This document shows positions 29,390 through 40,656 of a stretch of DNA of 64,000 bases, one piece after another (the stretch's first letter is position 1; every line of letters begins with the position of its first letter). The DNA comes from Tolypothrix sp. PCC 7910 (GTDB taxonomy: Bacteria; Cyanobacteriota; Cyanobacteriia; Cyanobacteriales; Nostocaceae): positions 4,465,501-4,529,500 of the forward strand of contig NZ_CP050440.1 of assembly GCF_011769525.1 (NCBI RefSeq). Reading direction: 5' to 3'. The position numbers and the translations under genes were made by a program. The notes under the pieces were generated by a model. That model did not search any database. It was not told the DNA's origin and saw only the letters and a program-made list of their open reading frames with translations.

Positions 29390-30397
29390 CTAAGCTACAG
29401 GAGTTGCAGATTTAGCTTCTAGAGTAGCGAGTCTGTCAGCTAACAGTTTTTCTAGGTCTTCTAAGGCTTTGGTGAAACCTTGAATACCTTCTGCTAGTTT
29501 GTCAGTCGCCATGCGATCAGCCGCGTGCATTTTGTCAAAGGTGGCTTTGTCGATGGAGATTTTTTCAATTTCCAAGCTGGCTGCATTAGCGGGGTCGAGT
29601 TTGCGTGGTAGTTCGCCAATGGTTGCTTGCAGTTCAGCTAGCAATGATGGGGAGATGGTGAGCAAATCGCTACCAGCTAATTCAGTGATTTCGCCAATGT
29701 TACGGAAGCTAGCTCCCATAACTTCGGTTTTATAGCCGAATTTCTTGTAGTAGTTGTAAATCTTGGTGACTGATAATACACCTGGATCTTCTGCTGGTGC
29801 ATAGCTATCCCGTCCAGAATCTTTCTTGTACCAGTCGAGGATGCGACCGACGAAGGGAGAAATGAGAGTAACGCCAGCTTCCGCACAGGCGATCGCTTGG
29901 TGCAATCCAAACAATAGTGTTAAGTTACAATGAATACCTTCTTTTTCCAGGATTTCCGCAGCCCGGATACCTTCCCAGGTGGTGGCAATTTTAATCAATA
30001 CGCGATCGCGGGAAACACCCGCAGCTTTGTATTGAGCAATTAATTCTCTGGCTTTGGTAACAGTAGCTTCGGTATCGAAGGACAAGCGGGCATCTACTTC
30101 TGTAGACACCCGACCGGGGATAATTTGTAAAATCTTCAGCCCAAAAGCTACCGCCAAACGGTCAAAAGCAATGGTGACAATTTGCGCTTGGCTAGCACCA
30201 GCGCCTGCATCTTTCTTAGCTTGGAGTAGAGTTTGATCGACAATTTCCTGATACTCAGGCATTTTTGCCGCAGCAGTAATCAGCGAAGGATTGGTAGTTG
30301 CGTCTTGGGGTTTAAACTTTTCAATTGCTTGGATATCTCCTGTATCCGCAACCACTACAGTCATAGTGCGTAACTGTTCGAGTAGGTTTTTAGACAT
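29390..30397 (-). CDS. tal: Transaldolase
   Basis: A 335-residue enzyme of the pentose phosphate pathway that moves a dihydroxyacetone unit between sedoheptulose 7-phosphate and glyceraldehyde 3-phosphate. Signature regions are [10 protein letters not shown], the Schiff-base lysine in [16 protein letters not shown], and [15 protein letters not shown]. The length matches the TalB class. The gene begins ATG at 30397 and is followed by a strong terminator, making it the last member of the xfp-gap-pyk-tal block. A 286-base gap with repeats separates it from pyk, so it may have its own promoter. Confidence 0.96.
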   Translation of the reverse strand: MSKNLLEQLRTMTVVVADTGDIQAIEKFKPQDATTNPSLITAAAKMPEYQEIVDQTLLQAKKDAGAGASQAQIVTIAFDRLAVAFGLKILQIIPGRVSTEVDARLSFDTEATVTKARELIAQYKAAGVSRDRVLIKIATTWEGIRAAEILEKEGIHCNLTLLFGLHQAIACAEAGVTLISPFVGRILDWYKKDSGRDSYAPAEDPGVLSVTKIYNYYKKFGYKTEVMGASFRNIGEITELAGSDLLTISPSLLAELQATIGELPRKLDPANAASLEIEKISIDKATFDKMHAADRMATDKLAEGIQGFTKALEDLEKLLADRLATLEAKSATPVA

Positions 30398-30683
30398 AAA
30401 TTGCTCCGTTTTGTTTGCTTATTTAGGATTTACTGCATAAAGGTATCAAGTGCTGAGTTGCAGAGACGCGATTAATCGCGTCTGTACAAGAGTGCTGAGT
30501 GCTGAGTCAAAATACTAGTCCCTAATCCCCAGTCACCAGTCACCAGTACCCAGTCCCCAATCTTTATTGATTACCCTCTTATTTACACTCGTTGCTGTTC
30601 CTTCTATTCTGATTCTGGCAACTTTTCTTAATTGTTGCCCAAGTATACCGATTGCCTTAAGCTTCAGCCTTATTTTAGAGACC
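30398..30683. repeat. Repeat-bearing gap between pyk and tal
   Basis: A perfect 20-bp palindrome AGACGCGATTAATCGCGTCT lies at 30464-30483. It is followed by imperfect heptamers (GTGCTGA, AGTCACC, AGTCCCC) to about 30561. No gene was seen. Confidence 0.75.
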
Positions 30684-32114
30684 TTATGCCAAGATTGGCT
30701 GTCCAATAGAATGCACTTTAATTAAGCTAGTTGTTCCTGATTTACCAATTGGTACGCCGGAGGTAATCACAACTTTATCGCCGTCTTTGGCTAGGCCCAT
30801 GTCTACAACTCGGTTGACCACGTTCAAAAACATTTCTTCAGCACTGTGGACTGGGGGAATTAGTAAAGCTTCTACACCCCAGGAAAGTGCTAGCTGGCGG
30901 TAGGAGACTTCATCAGAGGTGAGGGCAATAATTGGCGTTGATGGACGATATTTAGAAACTAACTGTGCTGTACTCCCCGAAGAAGTATTACAAAGAATTG
31001 CCCTTGCGCCTGTTTCATAGGCAATTCGACATACTGCTTCTGCTACAGATTCAGTCACACTCAAAGTCCCAGCTTCACGGCACCAAGAATGTTTGCTGCC
31101 TTCATGTAAAGACTGTTCTGTGCGAATGGCAATATTGTGCATCATTTCCACAGCGGCGATGGGATATTGACCTACAGCAGTTTCCCCAGAAAGCATCACA
31201 GCATCTGTACCATCCCAAATCGAGTTGGCAACGTCTGTAGCTTCTGCGCGGGTGGGATCGGGCGCACTAATCATCGATTCCAGCATTTGGGTGGCAGTAA
31301 TTACAGGTTTGCCCGCCTGATTACAACGGCGAATAATATCTTTTTGGATCAGGGGAACTTCGTGAATGGGCATTTCCACCCCTAAGTCACCGCGGGCAAT
31401 CATGATCGCGTCAGCGGCTTCGAGAATGCTGTCAAAATCCTTAACTGCTTCTGGGCGTTCAATCTTGGCAATTACTCGAATTTTGCCACCAGCAGATTCA
31501 ATCATCCGTTGAGCTGGTTCTAAATCTCGGGGTGATTGCACAAAAGAAACTGCTACCCAATCCACACCTAACTGGATGCCAAAGCGCAAATCCTGCAAAT
31601 CCTTTTCGGTGATGGAACTCATAGGTAAACGAGTTTGTGGCAGGTTTACACCCTTATGAGTAGAAATTAAACCGCCAATTTTCACATAAGCCCGAATGTG
31701 ATCAGCATCGCGATCGCTCACAACTAATTTGACACGACCGTCATTAATCGAAATCGGTTCACCAGGTCGTACCATTGCAAACAAAGTTGGCAATGGTAAA
31801 GGTAGCTCATCAACACTCTCGCCCTTTTCTTGTAAAACAAAGGTGACTTCGGTACCAGCTTCCACCATTAGCCCTTCTGGTGGTAAAGTCCCCAAGCGGA
31901 TTTTCGGGCCACACAAGTCTTGCATAATTGCCACCGACTTGTGCTGTCTGCTACTGATCTGTCTGATGTAGTGAGCAGTTTGGGCGTGGGCTTCATAAGC
32001 CCCATGAGAAAAATTCAACCGTGCCACATTCATCCCTGCATCAATCAAAGCTTCTAGGCGCTCAGGAGAAGATGTAGCAGGCCCTACAGTACAGATAATT
32101 TTGGTTCGACGCAT
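30684..32114 (-). CDS. pyk: Pyruvate kinase
   Basis: About 476 residues if begun at ATG 32114 (MRRTKIICTVGPATS), the usual bacterial start and length. In-frame ATGs at 32150 and 32186 would add 12 or 24 residues, and no ribosome binding site settles the question. The enzyme converts phosphoenolpyruvate and ADP to pyruvate and ATP. Motifs are NFSHGAYEAH, AIMQDLCGPKIRLG, KIERPEAVKDFDSI (catalytic Lys), MIARGDLGVEMP and TATQMLESM. The C-terminal allosteric domain (ARAILCNTSSGSTAQ) is present. There is no extra PEP-utilising domain, so it is the short form. It lies downstream of gap on the same strand. Confidence 0.93.
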   Translation of the reverse strand: MRRTKIICTVGPATSSPERLEALIDAGMNVARLNFSHGAYEAHAQTAHYIRQISSRQHKSVAIMQDLCGPKIRLGTLPPEGLMVEAGTEVTFVLQEKGESVDELPLPLPTLFAMVRPGEPISINDGRVKLVVSDRDADHIRAYVKIGGLISTHKGVNLPQTRLPMSSITEKDLQDLRFGIQLGVDWVAVSFVQSPRDLEPAQRMIESAGGKIRVIAKIERPEAVKDFDSILEAADAIMIARGDLGVEMPIHEVPLIQKDIIRRCNQAGKPVITATQMLESMISAPDPTRAEATDVANSIWDGTDAVMLSGETAVGQYPIAAVEMMHNIAIRTEQSLHEGSKHSWCREAGTLSVTESVAEAVCRIAYETGARAILCNTSSGSTAQLVSKYRPSTPIIALTSDEVSYRQLALSWGVEALLIPPVHSAEEMFLNVVNRVVDMGLAKDGDKVVITSGVPIGKSGTTSLIKVHSIGQPILA

Positions 32115-32188
32115 AAAAATTGGGTGTTTAGGAATATCCTGGGGTTTCATCCCAGAACCTACAACATGAATAGCTAAACTATCCAAAA

Positions 32189-32459
32189 TTGCAAGTGTTT
32201 CATATGACTTTTATGCCCGTAAAAGTACTTTTTATTTTCTTTTGTTGTCAAGCTATGCGTCGGGGGAATTTGGGGAATTTGGGGACTGGGGATTGGGGAT
32301 TGGGGAACTCGGGGCCCCCTCTGGGGATAAGGGGTAATGGGGATTGGGGACTAAGGATTGGGGACTGGGGAGAAAAATTCCAATTACCCATTACCCATTA
32401 CCCATTACCTATTTACCAATGCCCCATGCCCCATGCCCCATGCCCCATGCCCCATGCCC
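32189..32459. repeat. G-rich block, ATTACCC and CCCCATG heptamers between gap and pyk
   Basis: From left to right: a G-rich block (32263-32371) that includes the GGGGAACTCGGGGCCCCC core shared with 17.4 and 39.2 kb, three ATTACCC-type units (about 32385-32408), and five perfect CCCCATG units (32422-32456). The last unit lies three bases from the gap stop codon, so nearly the whole gene-to-gene space is repeat. Confidence 0.9.
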
Positions 32460-33527
<1,068 letters not shown>

Positions 33528-33639
33528 CTATTACCCTATCTTCAACGCTGCATTCAGCTTGGATTATTTGGGTCTGACTTAGCTGATCGTTACAGTCAAA
33601 AGTTGTTAAGAGTCTATTTTCTTGGCATCTTTTAAGGTT

Positions 33640-33671
33640 TTGGGCATAGGGCATGGGGCATGGGGCATGGG
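33640..33671. repeat. CATGGGG heptamers upstream of gap1
   Basis: Three to four units of GGGCATG/GGGGCAT lie about 150 bases before the gap start. They are the complement of the CCCCATG array at its 3' end, so the gene is bracketed by inverted heptamers. Confidence 0.75.
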
Positions 33672-33794
33672 AAGAGAAATGATTCTTGACCCTTGTTATA
33701 ACCAAGGTGATGACGTTGGTCACCAACATCATGATTTTTGTTAAATTAGGGAATTTTCCTCCCCTTATCTCCCTGCCCCCTGGCTATTAGAAAT

Positions 33795-36176
33795 TTAGTA
33801 GGGCCATTGCCAATCGCGGATGTCTGGCATATCTTCGCCGTAGCGTTCAATGTAGTGTTTATGCTCAATGAGCTTATCTTGTAACATTTGCTTGACGTAA
33901 GCTGCCTTATATCCTAATTGCGGTACGCGATCGATTACGTCCATGACTAAATGGAAGCGATCAAGATCGTTGAGGACGACCATATCAAAAGGTGTGGTCG
34001 TGGTTCCTTCTTCTTTGTAGCCACGGACGTGGATGTTGTTATGGTTTGTATGGCGATAGGTTAAGCGATGGATTAGCCAAGGATAGCCATGAAAAGCAAA
34101 GATTACTGGTTTGTTGGTAGTAAAAATGGTGTCGAAATCTTTGGGGCTTAAACCGTGGGGATGTTCGCTTTTTGGCTGTAGTGTCATTAAATCGACTACG
34201 TTGACTACCCGGACTTTTAAGTCGGGGAAATGCTGGCGTAAAATATCTACAGCTGCCAAGGTTTCTAAGGTGGGAACATCCCCAGCGCAAGCCATGACTA
34301 CATCAGGTTCGCTGTTTTGATCGTTGCTGGCCCATTCCCAAATACCAATACCTTTGGTGCAGTGTTTAATAGCTGCATCCATGTCTAGATATTGTAGGGC
34401 TGGTTGCTTACCAGCAACAACGACGTTGACGTAGTTACGGCTTCTGAGACAATGGTCTGTTACCGACAATAAAGTATTGGCATCAGGGGGAAGATAAACG
34501 CGGATGATCTCTGATTTTTTGTTAATTACATGGTCGATAAAACCAGGGTCTTGGTGAGAAAAACCGTTATGGTCTTGTCGCCACACATGGGAGGTTAAAA
34601 GGTAGTTCAGGGATGCAATAGGTCTACGCCAGGGAATGTGACGGGTGGTTTTTAGCCACTTGGCGTGCTGGTTGAACATGGAATCAATGATGTGGATGAA
34701 CGCTTCATAGCAGGAGAAGAATCCATGACGACCTGTAAGCAAGTAGCCTTCTAACCATCCTTGGCAAGTAGTTTCGCTGAGGATTTCCATCACCCGCCCA
34801 TCAGGGGAGAGGTGTTCATCTTCTGGGAGAGTTTTGGCAACCCATGTGCGGTCTGTAACTTCAAATACCGCATCTAGGCGATTTGATTGGGTTTCATCTG
34901 GGCCGACAATGCGGAAATTGCGGCTGTCCTCGTTTAGTTTGATGACATCGCGTAGGAATTTACCTGTGACTTTGGTGGCTTCACCAATGACCTTTCCTGG
35001 TTGCGGAACATCAACAGCGTAGTTCTCAAAATCAGGTAGCTTGAGGTCACGCAGTAGAATACCGCCGTTGGCGTGGGGATTATCGCCCATCCGCCGATGT
35101 CCCTTGGGTGCTAGTTCGGCTAGTTCGGGAATTAAGCTACCGTTAGCGTCGAAGAGTTCTTCAGGTTTGTAACTCTTCATCCAGTCTTCGAGTAATCTCA
35201 GGTGTTCTGGCTTGTTGGCGATTTCTCCAAACGGAACTTGATGCGATCGCCAAAAACCTTCAGTCTTTTTCCCATCCACCTCTTTCGGCCCTGTCCAGCC
35301 TTTGGGTGTTCTTAAAATAATCATCGGCCACTGCGGACGGTCTTTAAAACCATGTACGCGGGCTTCTCTTTGAATACTTTGAATTTCCGTGACTATTGTA
35401 TCCAGCGTAGCGGCAAATAACTGATGTACGGTTGCAGGGTCGGAACCTTCGACAAAGTAAGGCTTATAACCATAGCCTAAAAATAGGTTCTCAATTTCTT
35501 CGTGGCTTAACCGTGATAGTAATGTGGGGTTAGCAATTTTATAGCCATTGAGGTGCAGAATTGGTAATACAGCACCATCATTGACAGGGTTAAGAAACTT
35601 ATTTGAGTGCCAACTAGCTGCTAAGGCTGCGGTTTCAGCTTCTCCATCACCAATTACACAAGCAACCAGCAAATCGGGGTTGTCAAAAGCAGCACCGTAG
35701 GCGTGAGATAAAGCATAGCCTAATTCCCCACCTTCGTGAATTGAACCGGGGGTTTCTGGTGCAACGTGGCTAGGAATCCCACCAGGGAAGGAGAATTGTT
35801 TGAACAGCCGCTTCATCCCCTCTGCATCTTGGGATATATTCGGGTAGAACTTGCTGTAAGTGCCTTCTAGGTAAGTATTAGCAACCAATCCAGGCCCACC
35901 ATGACCAGGGCCAGCAATGTAGATTGTGTTGAGGTCGTATTTTGCGATCGCGCGATTGAGATGAACGTAAATAAAGTTCAGTCCCGGTGTTGTTCCCCAG
36001 TGACCCAACAGTCTGGGTTTGACATGTTCTAGCTTCAGTGGTTCTCTTAGCAGCGGATTGTCCAGAAGATATATTTGTCCTACTGAAAGATAATTAGCAG
36101 CACGCCAGTAGGCATTTATCTTCCGCAATTCTTCATCCGTTAAAGGCTTGGATTGAATCGGACTTGCTAAAGTCAT
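33795..36176 (-). CDS. xfp: Xylulose-5-phosphate/fructose-6-phosphate phosphoketolase
   Basis: About 793 residues from ATG 36176 ([17 protein letters not shown]), which has GGAG six bases upstream. ATGs at 36188 and 36194 are also in frame. The enzyme uses thiamine diphosphate to split xylulose 5-phosphate or fructose 6-phosphate into acetyl phosphate plus an aldose phosphate. Conserved parts are [67 protein letters not shown] and HGLSPKDFD. The length is normal. Acetyl phosphate could feed acetate or acetyl-CoA formation, but ack/pta are not in view. It heads the gap1-pyk-tal block. Confidence 0.95.
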   Translation of the reverse strand: MTLASPIQSKPLTDEELRKINAYWRAANYLSVGQIYLLDNPLLREPLKLEHVKPRLLGHWGTTPGLNFIYVHLNRAIAKYDLNTIYIAGPGHGGPGLVANTYLEGTYSKFYPNISQDAEGMKRLFKQFSFPGGIPSHVAPETPGSIHEGGELGYALSHAYGAAFDNPDLLVACVIGDGEAETAALAASWHSNKFLNPVNDGAVLPILHLNGYKIANPTLLSRLSHEEIENLFLGYGYKPYFVEGSDPATVHQLFAATLDTIVTEIQSIQREARVHGFKDRPQWPMIILRTPKGWTGPKEVDGKKTEGFWRSHQVPFGEIANKPEHLRLLEDWMKSYKPEELFDANGSLIPELAELAPKGHRRMGDNPHANGGILLRDLKLPDFENYAVDVPQPGKVIGEATKVTGKFLRDVIKLNEDSRNFRIVGPDETQSNRLDAVFEVTDRTWVAKTLPEDEHLSPDGRVMEILSETTCQGWLEGYLLTGRHGFFSCYEAFIHIIDSMFNQHAKWLKTTRHIPWRRPIASLNYLLTSHVWRQDHNGFSHQDPGFIDHVINKKSEIIRVYLPPDANTLLSVTDHCLRSRNYVNVVVAGKQPALQYLDMDAAIKHCTKGIGIWEWASNDQNSEPDVVMACAGDVPTLETLAAVDILRQHFPDLKVRVVNVVDLMTLQPKSEHPHGLSPKDFDTIFTTNKPVIFAFHGYPWLIHRLTYRHTNHNNIHVRGYKEEGTTTTPFDMVVLNDLDRFHLVMDVIDRVPQLGYKAAYVKQMLQDKLIEHKHYIERYGEDMPDIRDWQWPY

Positions 36177-36887
36177 ATCAAACTCCATGTACATGAGGAT
36201 GTTGACGAATTCATTCAGTCAGTATGCAAGTTTACTTGTCTAAAGGTAGAGTGTCATCTTACTCATGACGAAGTTTTCCAGTATTTATCTGGAAAGTTGC
36301 AAGTAATTGCTGTCACATACAGTTATTTGCTCAAATCTAAAATTAATCTGAAGAAATACAAACGAAGAATTCCTTGTCAGCGTAACAAATGTAGCAGGTT
36401 ACCTAAATATTTTTAAGCTTAATTTAAAATTAAATTAATGTTTTATTTAAAAGCTTAAAACATTATGAATTAGTGTTTTAAGAGACATTTATTACTGTTT
36501 TTGATGGCATTAATAGATAAAAAAGCAGAATATTAACGGGGATCAAAAATATTTCCCCTGTTCAATTGTTTAGCTGCAAATTTTGATGTTAAGTAGTAAG
36601 CGGTAACGCACGAAAAGCTTTGGCATGAATGCGTTAGCCATAGCGTAACGCATCCTCAAATATTAGTCCTATATAAAGCCTTGGTGAGTTCTTAAGCACT
36701 ATCTGGCGCATCCACATTGAGATGTTATTGTCAAAGTACATCTAAGAAAAGTAGTCAAATGTGTAAGCGTTCATAGCGCTGAAAAATTCGGGATAATGCC
36801 CTTAATACAAATTATTCTGCTTCAGAACTATAGTGTCATTTTTAAATACAGTCTTCTTGATCAACTCCCATTTGTCGCAATTAATCA
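36177..36887. other. Intergenic region with a small palindromic repeat
   Basis: The region is AT-rich. ATGCGTTAGCC/TAGCGTAACGCAT at 36629-36653 is an imperfect palindrome of the TGCGTTA repeat family. No gene was found. Confidence 0.5.
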
Positions 36888-37541
36888 TTAGATTTCCAAT
36901 AACCCTGGTGGTGGTGTTACTTCAATGCGACGAGCTGGTATATCTACAACAGGTGCGATCGCTTCTACAAAGGGAATTAAAACTGTCTTTTGTTTTTTAT
37001 CTGGTGCAAATGTGGGATCTAATTCAACTTCTAATAAATCATTACCAGCCGGAATGATATCTACAACTTTACCCACCAGTTCGCCCGATGCTTGCAAAAA
37101 CACTTCTAAGCCAAGCAAATCGGGAACATAAAACTCATCTTCAGCCAATTGCGGGCGATCGCTTTCTGGCACCATAATCTTACAACCACGCAATTCTTCT
37201 ACTTGGTTGCGATTTTCTACGCCAGCTAATTTAATTACATACAAATTTTTGGCTTCGATGTAACGCCCAGCTACTAATTCTATCGGTTGCGGTTCCATAT
37301 CACCAGGACGCAATAACCAGCGTTTTCCTGGTACCTCAAACCGTTCGGGAAAGTCGGTATTCGGATACACCCGCATCTCTCCCGCCAAACCTTGAGGTGC
37401 AACAATCTTCCCAATCTCTAGCCAATCATCCAATTTTGGATTTTGGATTTTGGATTTTGGATTAGTTTCTTTTTTCTTTTCTGGCTTCGTGTTCTTTGCG
37501 CCTTCTCTGCGAGAGGCTTTGCCAATGCGGTTCATTCTCAA
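36888..37541 (-). CDS. rimM: Ribosome maturation factor RimM
   Basis: The RimM fold begins at about residue 38 ([21 protein letters not shown]) and continues through the PRC-barrel part ([40 protein letters not shown]). RimM assists 30S subunit assembly by binding S19. The open frame adds about 37 residues of basic, low-complexity sequence. These are encoded partly by four perfect TTTTGGA heptamers (37434-37461), giving [10 protein letters not shown], and partly by a repeat encoding SRREGAK. No alternative ATG lies between, so the extension is either translated or replaced by a non-ATG start near the domain. It is 70 bases downstream of the aminotransferase gene. Confidence 0.9.
   Translation of the reverse strand: MRMNRIGKASRREGAKNTKPEKKKETNPKSKIQNPKLDDWLEIGKIVAPQGLAGEMRVYPNTDFPERFEVPGKRWLLRPGDMEPQPIELVAGRYIEAKNLYVIKLAGVENRNQVEELRGCKIMVPESDRPQLAEDEFYVPDLLGLEVFLQASGELVGKVVDIIPAGNDLLEVELDPTFAPDKKQKTVLIPFVEAIAPVVDIPARRIEVTPPPGLLEI
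37434..37461. repeat. TTTTGGA heptamer array inside rimM
   Basis: Four perfect copies read through by the rimM frame as a seven-residue period (NPKSKIQ). Confidence 0.9.
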
Positions 37542-37571
37542 TATTTAATTTAAACCCTAACAATTTTGGAT

Positions 37572-37603
37572 GGTGCGTTAGCCTGCGGCATAACACACCC
37601 TAC
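37572..37603. repeat. GGTGCGTTA...ACACACCCTAC dispersed repeat
   Basis: One arm-pair of the dispersed TGCGTTA/GTAGGGTG family, lying in the 70-base space between the aminotransferase and rimM. Confidence 0.7.
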
Positions 37604-37611
37604 CGAATATA

Positions 37612-38895
37612 CTATGCACTTACAGCCGCGCCTTGATAGGCTTGTTCTGCTACCTTCGCCAGTCGTCGCATTCCGGTAACTAATTCCTCATCGCTACCGG
37701 TAAGGCTGATGCGGAGACATTGCTGCTTGTGGGGCCATTCTTCTTTTAAGCCAGGGAAGAAAGTACTACCAGGAACAACAATTACACCTACTTTCTTCAA
37801 TTCTTGGTAGAATTCCCAATCGCTAATTGGTAAATCCTTTAACCACAACCAAGCAAAGATAGCACCTTCACCACGATGCAGGAACCAAGGTAAATCCTTG
37901 GGCATTGATGCATCTAATGTATTTTCTAATACGCTGAACTTGTTTTGATAGAATGGGCGGATTACTTGTTCGGCAATTTCAGCTAACGCACCTGAATTGA
38001 TAGCACGAGCTGCGATCGCTTGTCCATAACGCGAAGAATGCAAGCTAGCATTTGTTTGGAATGACTCTAAAACTTGAATAGTCCTTTCATTCCCAATCGC
38101 AATTCCAATTCTTTCCCCAGGTAAACCCGCTTTGGATAAGCTAGTGCAATGAATGATATTTTCCTCAAATATCAAGGACATATCCGTAAAATTCAGTGCT
38201 GGGAAGGGAGGCGCATAAGCAGAGTCAATTAAGACTGGCACATCATAAGGTGCAGCGAGGGCGGCAATTTTTCTCACTTCCTCATCAGTAAGAACATTCC
38301 CTGTAGGATTACAAGGACGAGAGAAAATCACGCAACCCGTACTTTCAGAAATTGATACCTGGCTAAAATCGGGACGATATTTAAATCTATGGGCAGACTC
38401 ATCAATATCTAAAGCTGGTTTATAAGCAATTAAAGCTTCTGGAACCAAGCAAATTCCACCGTAACCAGTGTAGTCGGGGCTGAGAGGTAAGACAATTTGC
38501 TTCAGTTCGCCAGTAGTAGTGTAACCACCAAAAGCATTAGCAGCGTAAAAATAGAGAGTTTGGCTACCCGGGGTAATTAAAATATTGCGATCGCTTAACT
38601 TTAACCCATAGCGGCGATTAAAATCATTGGCGATCGCTTCAATTAATGGTGCATAACCTTGGCTGGAACCATATCGGCAAACCACTTCACCATATTCTGA
38701 GCTAGCGAGTAAATCTGCCGTACAATCCCGCCATAATCGCTCGACTGCTGGCAAAATTAACGGATTACCCGCACTCAAATTAATTAATTCCTGCCCTGCA
38801 TTAGCTTTTAACGTTTCCACAATATCTTTCATAATTGCGCGAACGCCAGTCAGGTTGGACATTTGAGCGCCAATTTTCGTAAGGGCAGGATTCAT
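37612..38895 (-). CDS. avtA: Class I/II aminotransferase, valine-pyruvate transaminase-like
   Basis: A 427-residue PLP enzyme of fold type I. The N-terminal VRAIMKDIVETLK and LINLSAGNPLILP match the AvtA group. RPCNPTGNVL is the substrate-binding loop and VLIDSAYAPPF the Asp/Tyr pair. The PLP lysine is in SLSKAGLPGERIG, and the C-terminal Arg is in CLRISLTG. Valine-pyruvate transaminase makes alanine and 2-ketoisovalerate from valine and pyruvate, but substrate range within this group is broad. The exact reaction is inferred. It is followed closely by rimM on the same strand. Confidence 0.85.
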   Translation of the reverse strand: MNPALTKIGAQMSNLTGVRAIMKDIVETLKANAGQELINLSAGNPLILPAVERLWRDCTADLLASSEYGEVVCRYGSSQGYAPLIEAIANDFNRRYGLKLSDRNILITPGSQTLYFYAANAFGGYTTTGELKQIVLPLSPDYTGYGGICLVPEALIAYKPALDIDESAHRFKYRPDFSQVSISESTGCVIFSRPCNPTGNVLTDEEVRKIAALAAPYDVPVLIDSAYAPPFPALNFTDMSLIFEENIIHCTSLSKAGLPGERIGIAIGNERTIQVLESFQTNASLHSSRYGQAIAARAINSGALAEIAEQVIRPFYQNKFSVLENTLDASMPKDLPWFLHRGEGAIFAWLWLKDLPISDWEFYQELKKVGVIVVPGSTFFPGLKEEWPHKQQCLRISLTGSDEELVTGMRRLAKVAEQAYQGAAVSA

Positions 38896-39066
38896 AGGCT
38901 GTAAAGAAAATAGATTTATTGAGAAAGTGACAAAATTCTTATGAGGGGATTGCTGCTATCACAAATTTTACGCTGTTGCTCCAACAGCTATTTCCACCTT
39001 TAATTAATCTAACTAGAGAATGACATTTTAACAAAGTCACAATATTTTTATAATTTTTTTGTGTAT

Positions 39067-39122
39067 GTCATTGGTCATTTGTCATTGGTCACTTGTCATT
39101 TGTCACTTGTCATTTGTCATTA
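39067..39122. repeat. GTCATTT-type heptamer array, 8 units
   Basis: Eight contiguous heptamers alternate between GTCATTG, GTCATTT and GTCACTT. The inverted G/C-rich repeat (39128-39218) follows immediately. Confidence 0.9.
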
Positions 39123-39127
39123 GTTAT

Positions 39128-39218
39128 CTTCCCCATCCCCAGTCCCCATTACCCCTAATCCCCACTCCCTGCGGTCGTGGGGGCCCCGAGTTCCCCAGTC
39201 CCCAGTCCCCATTCCCCC
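39128..39218. repeat. Inverted copy of the G-rich dispersed repeat
   Basis: A C-rich strand carrying GGGGGCCCCGAGTTCCCC, the complement of the core seen at 17.4 and 32.3 kb, with CCCCAGT/CCCCATT flanks. It ends about 30 bases before the ribosome binding site of the dehydrogenase gene. Confidence 0.85.
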
Positions 39219-39261
39219 AAACTTTCTGTAAACTCAGATCAGCATACAGGAGGGCTGAAGT

Positions 39262-40371
39262 TTGGAAGTTAAAGCCGCAGTCGCTTACGGCGCGGGTAAG
39301 CCGTTAACTATTGAAACTGTTCAATTATCCGGGCCTCAAGCTGGGGAAGTATTGGTTGAGATTAAAGCTAGTGGTGTTTGTCATACCGATGCTTACACTC
39401 TTTCTGGTAAAGATCCAGAAGGTTTGTTTCCCGCAATTTTGGGACATGAAGGTGCGGGTGTAGTTGTGGAAGTAGGCGCTGGGGTAACTAGCGTCAAGCC
39501 TGGGGATCATGTAATCCCCCTTTACACTCCAGAATGTCGCCAGTGTGAATATTGTCTCAGTCAGAAAACAAATCTCTGTCAAGCTATTCGCAGCACCCAA
39601 GGACGGGGTTTAATGCCCGATGGGACAAGTCGCTTTAATATTGGTGGAGAAATGATTCACCATTACATGGGTACATCCACCTTTGCGAACTATACAGTGT
39701 TACCAGAAATAGCTGTAGCTAAAATTCGTGAAGATGCCCCATTTGATAAGGTTTGTTATATCGGCTGCGGTGTCACCACAGGAATTGGCGCAGTTATTTA
39801 TACAGCCAAAGTAGAAGCAGGCGCAAAAGTAATAGTTTTTGGTTTAGGTGGTATTGGCTTAAATGTCATCCAAGGCGCGCGCTTAGTAGGAGCCGATATG
39901 ATTGTTGGGGTGGATTTAAATCCCAAAAAACGCGCTTTAGCTGAAAAGTTTGGCATGACGCACTTTGTTAATCCCCAAGAAGTTGAAGGTGATTTAGTTC
40001 CCTATTTAGTTGACTTAACCAAAGGCGGCGCTGATTACACTTTTGAATGTATTGGTAATGTGAATGTTATGCGCCAAGCATTAGAATGCTGCCATAAAGG
40101 TTGGGGTGTAAGCGTCATTATTGGTGTTGCTGGTGCAGGACAAGAAATTAGCACTCGTCCCTTTCAACTAGTAACTGGACGTGTTTGGAAAGGTTCTGCA
40201 TTTGGTGGCGCTAGAGGACGTACAGATGTGCCGAAAATTGTTGATTGGTACATGGATGGCAAGATAAATATTGATGATTTAATTACTCATGTCATGCCAA
40301 TTGAACAGATAAATCATGCTTTAGAATTAATGCATGAAGGTGAATCAATTCGTAGCGTTGTCACATTTTAA
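39262..40371 (+). CDS. frmA: S-(hydroxymethyl)glutathione dehydrogenase / class III ADH
   Basis: A 369-residue zinc-dependent alcohol dehydrogenase. The TTG start at 39262 is supported by AGGAGGG eight bases upstream and by the protein start [15 protein letters not shown]. Motifs are [13 protein letters not shown] and [12 protein letters not shown] (catalytic zinc), [15 protein letters not shown] (structural zinc, four Cys), [13 protein letters not shown] and [18 protein letters not shown] (NAD binding). [12 protein letters not shown] is typical of class III. The enzyme oxidises the formaldehyde-glutathione adduct and can reduce S-nitrosoglutathione. No S-formylglutathione hydrolase gene is adjacent. 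Confidence 0.95.
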   Translation: MEVKAAVAYGAGKPLTIETVQLSGPQAGEVLVEIKASGVCHTDAYTLSGKDPEGLFPAILGHEGAGVVVEVGAGVTSVKPGDHVIPLYTPECRQCEYCLSQKTNLCQAIRSTQGRGLMPDGTSRFNIGGEMIHHYMGTSTFANYTVLPEIAVAKIREDAPFDKVCYIGCGVTTGIGAVIYTAKVEAGAKVIVFGLGGIGLNVIQGARLVGADMIVGVDLNPKKRALAEKFGMTHFVNPQEVEGDLVPYLVDLTKGGADYTFECIGNVNVMRQALECCHKGWGVSVIIGVAGAGQEISTRPFQLVTGRVWKGSAFGGARGRTDVPKIVDWYMDGKINIDDLITHVMPIEQINHALELMHEGESIRSVVTF

Positions 40372-40420
40372 TTGTTAGATTTTAATTAAGGTGTGTATTG
40401 CTTTTATATAAAGCATATTC

Positions 40421-40571
40421 GTAGGGTGTGTTACGCCGTAGGCTAACGCACCTTATACCAATTTCAAACAAGAACGCGACAGATACATATCCCCAAACCC
40501 TCGTCATATCTGGATTTTGAATAGTATTAGATTGTTGGTGGTGCGTTGCGCTACGCGACAACACACCCTAC
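40421..40571. mobile_element. 151-bp inverted-repeat element, MITE-like
   Basis: The left arm GTAGGGTGTGTTACGCC (40421-40452) is complementary, with few mismatches, to the right arm ending CAACACACCCTAC (40540-40571). Between them is part of a second repeat, ATACCAATTTCAAACAAG plus GCGACAGATAC, related to 20150-20186 and 45481-45508. It has no coding capacity. Confidence 0.65.
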
Positions 40572-40612
40572 AAAAATATTCTTTATGTTGAGACTTAAGA
40601 AGTATTTCTACA

Positions 40613-40633
40613 ATTACCAATTACCAATTACCA
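40613..40633. repeat. ATTACCA heptamers, 3 copies
   Basis: A short array about 20 bases before the AGGAG of the Uma2 gene. Confidence 0.9.
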
Positions 40634-40656
40634 ATTCACCAAATTAGGAGAGTTAC

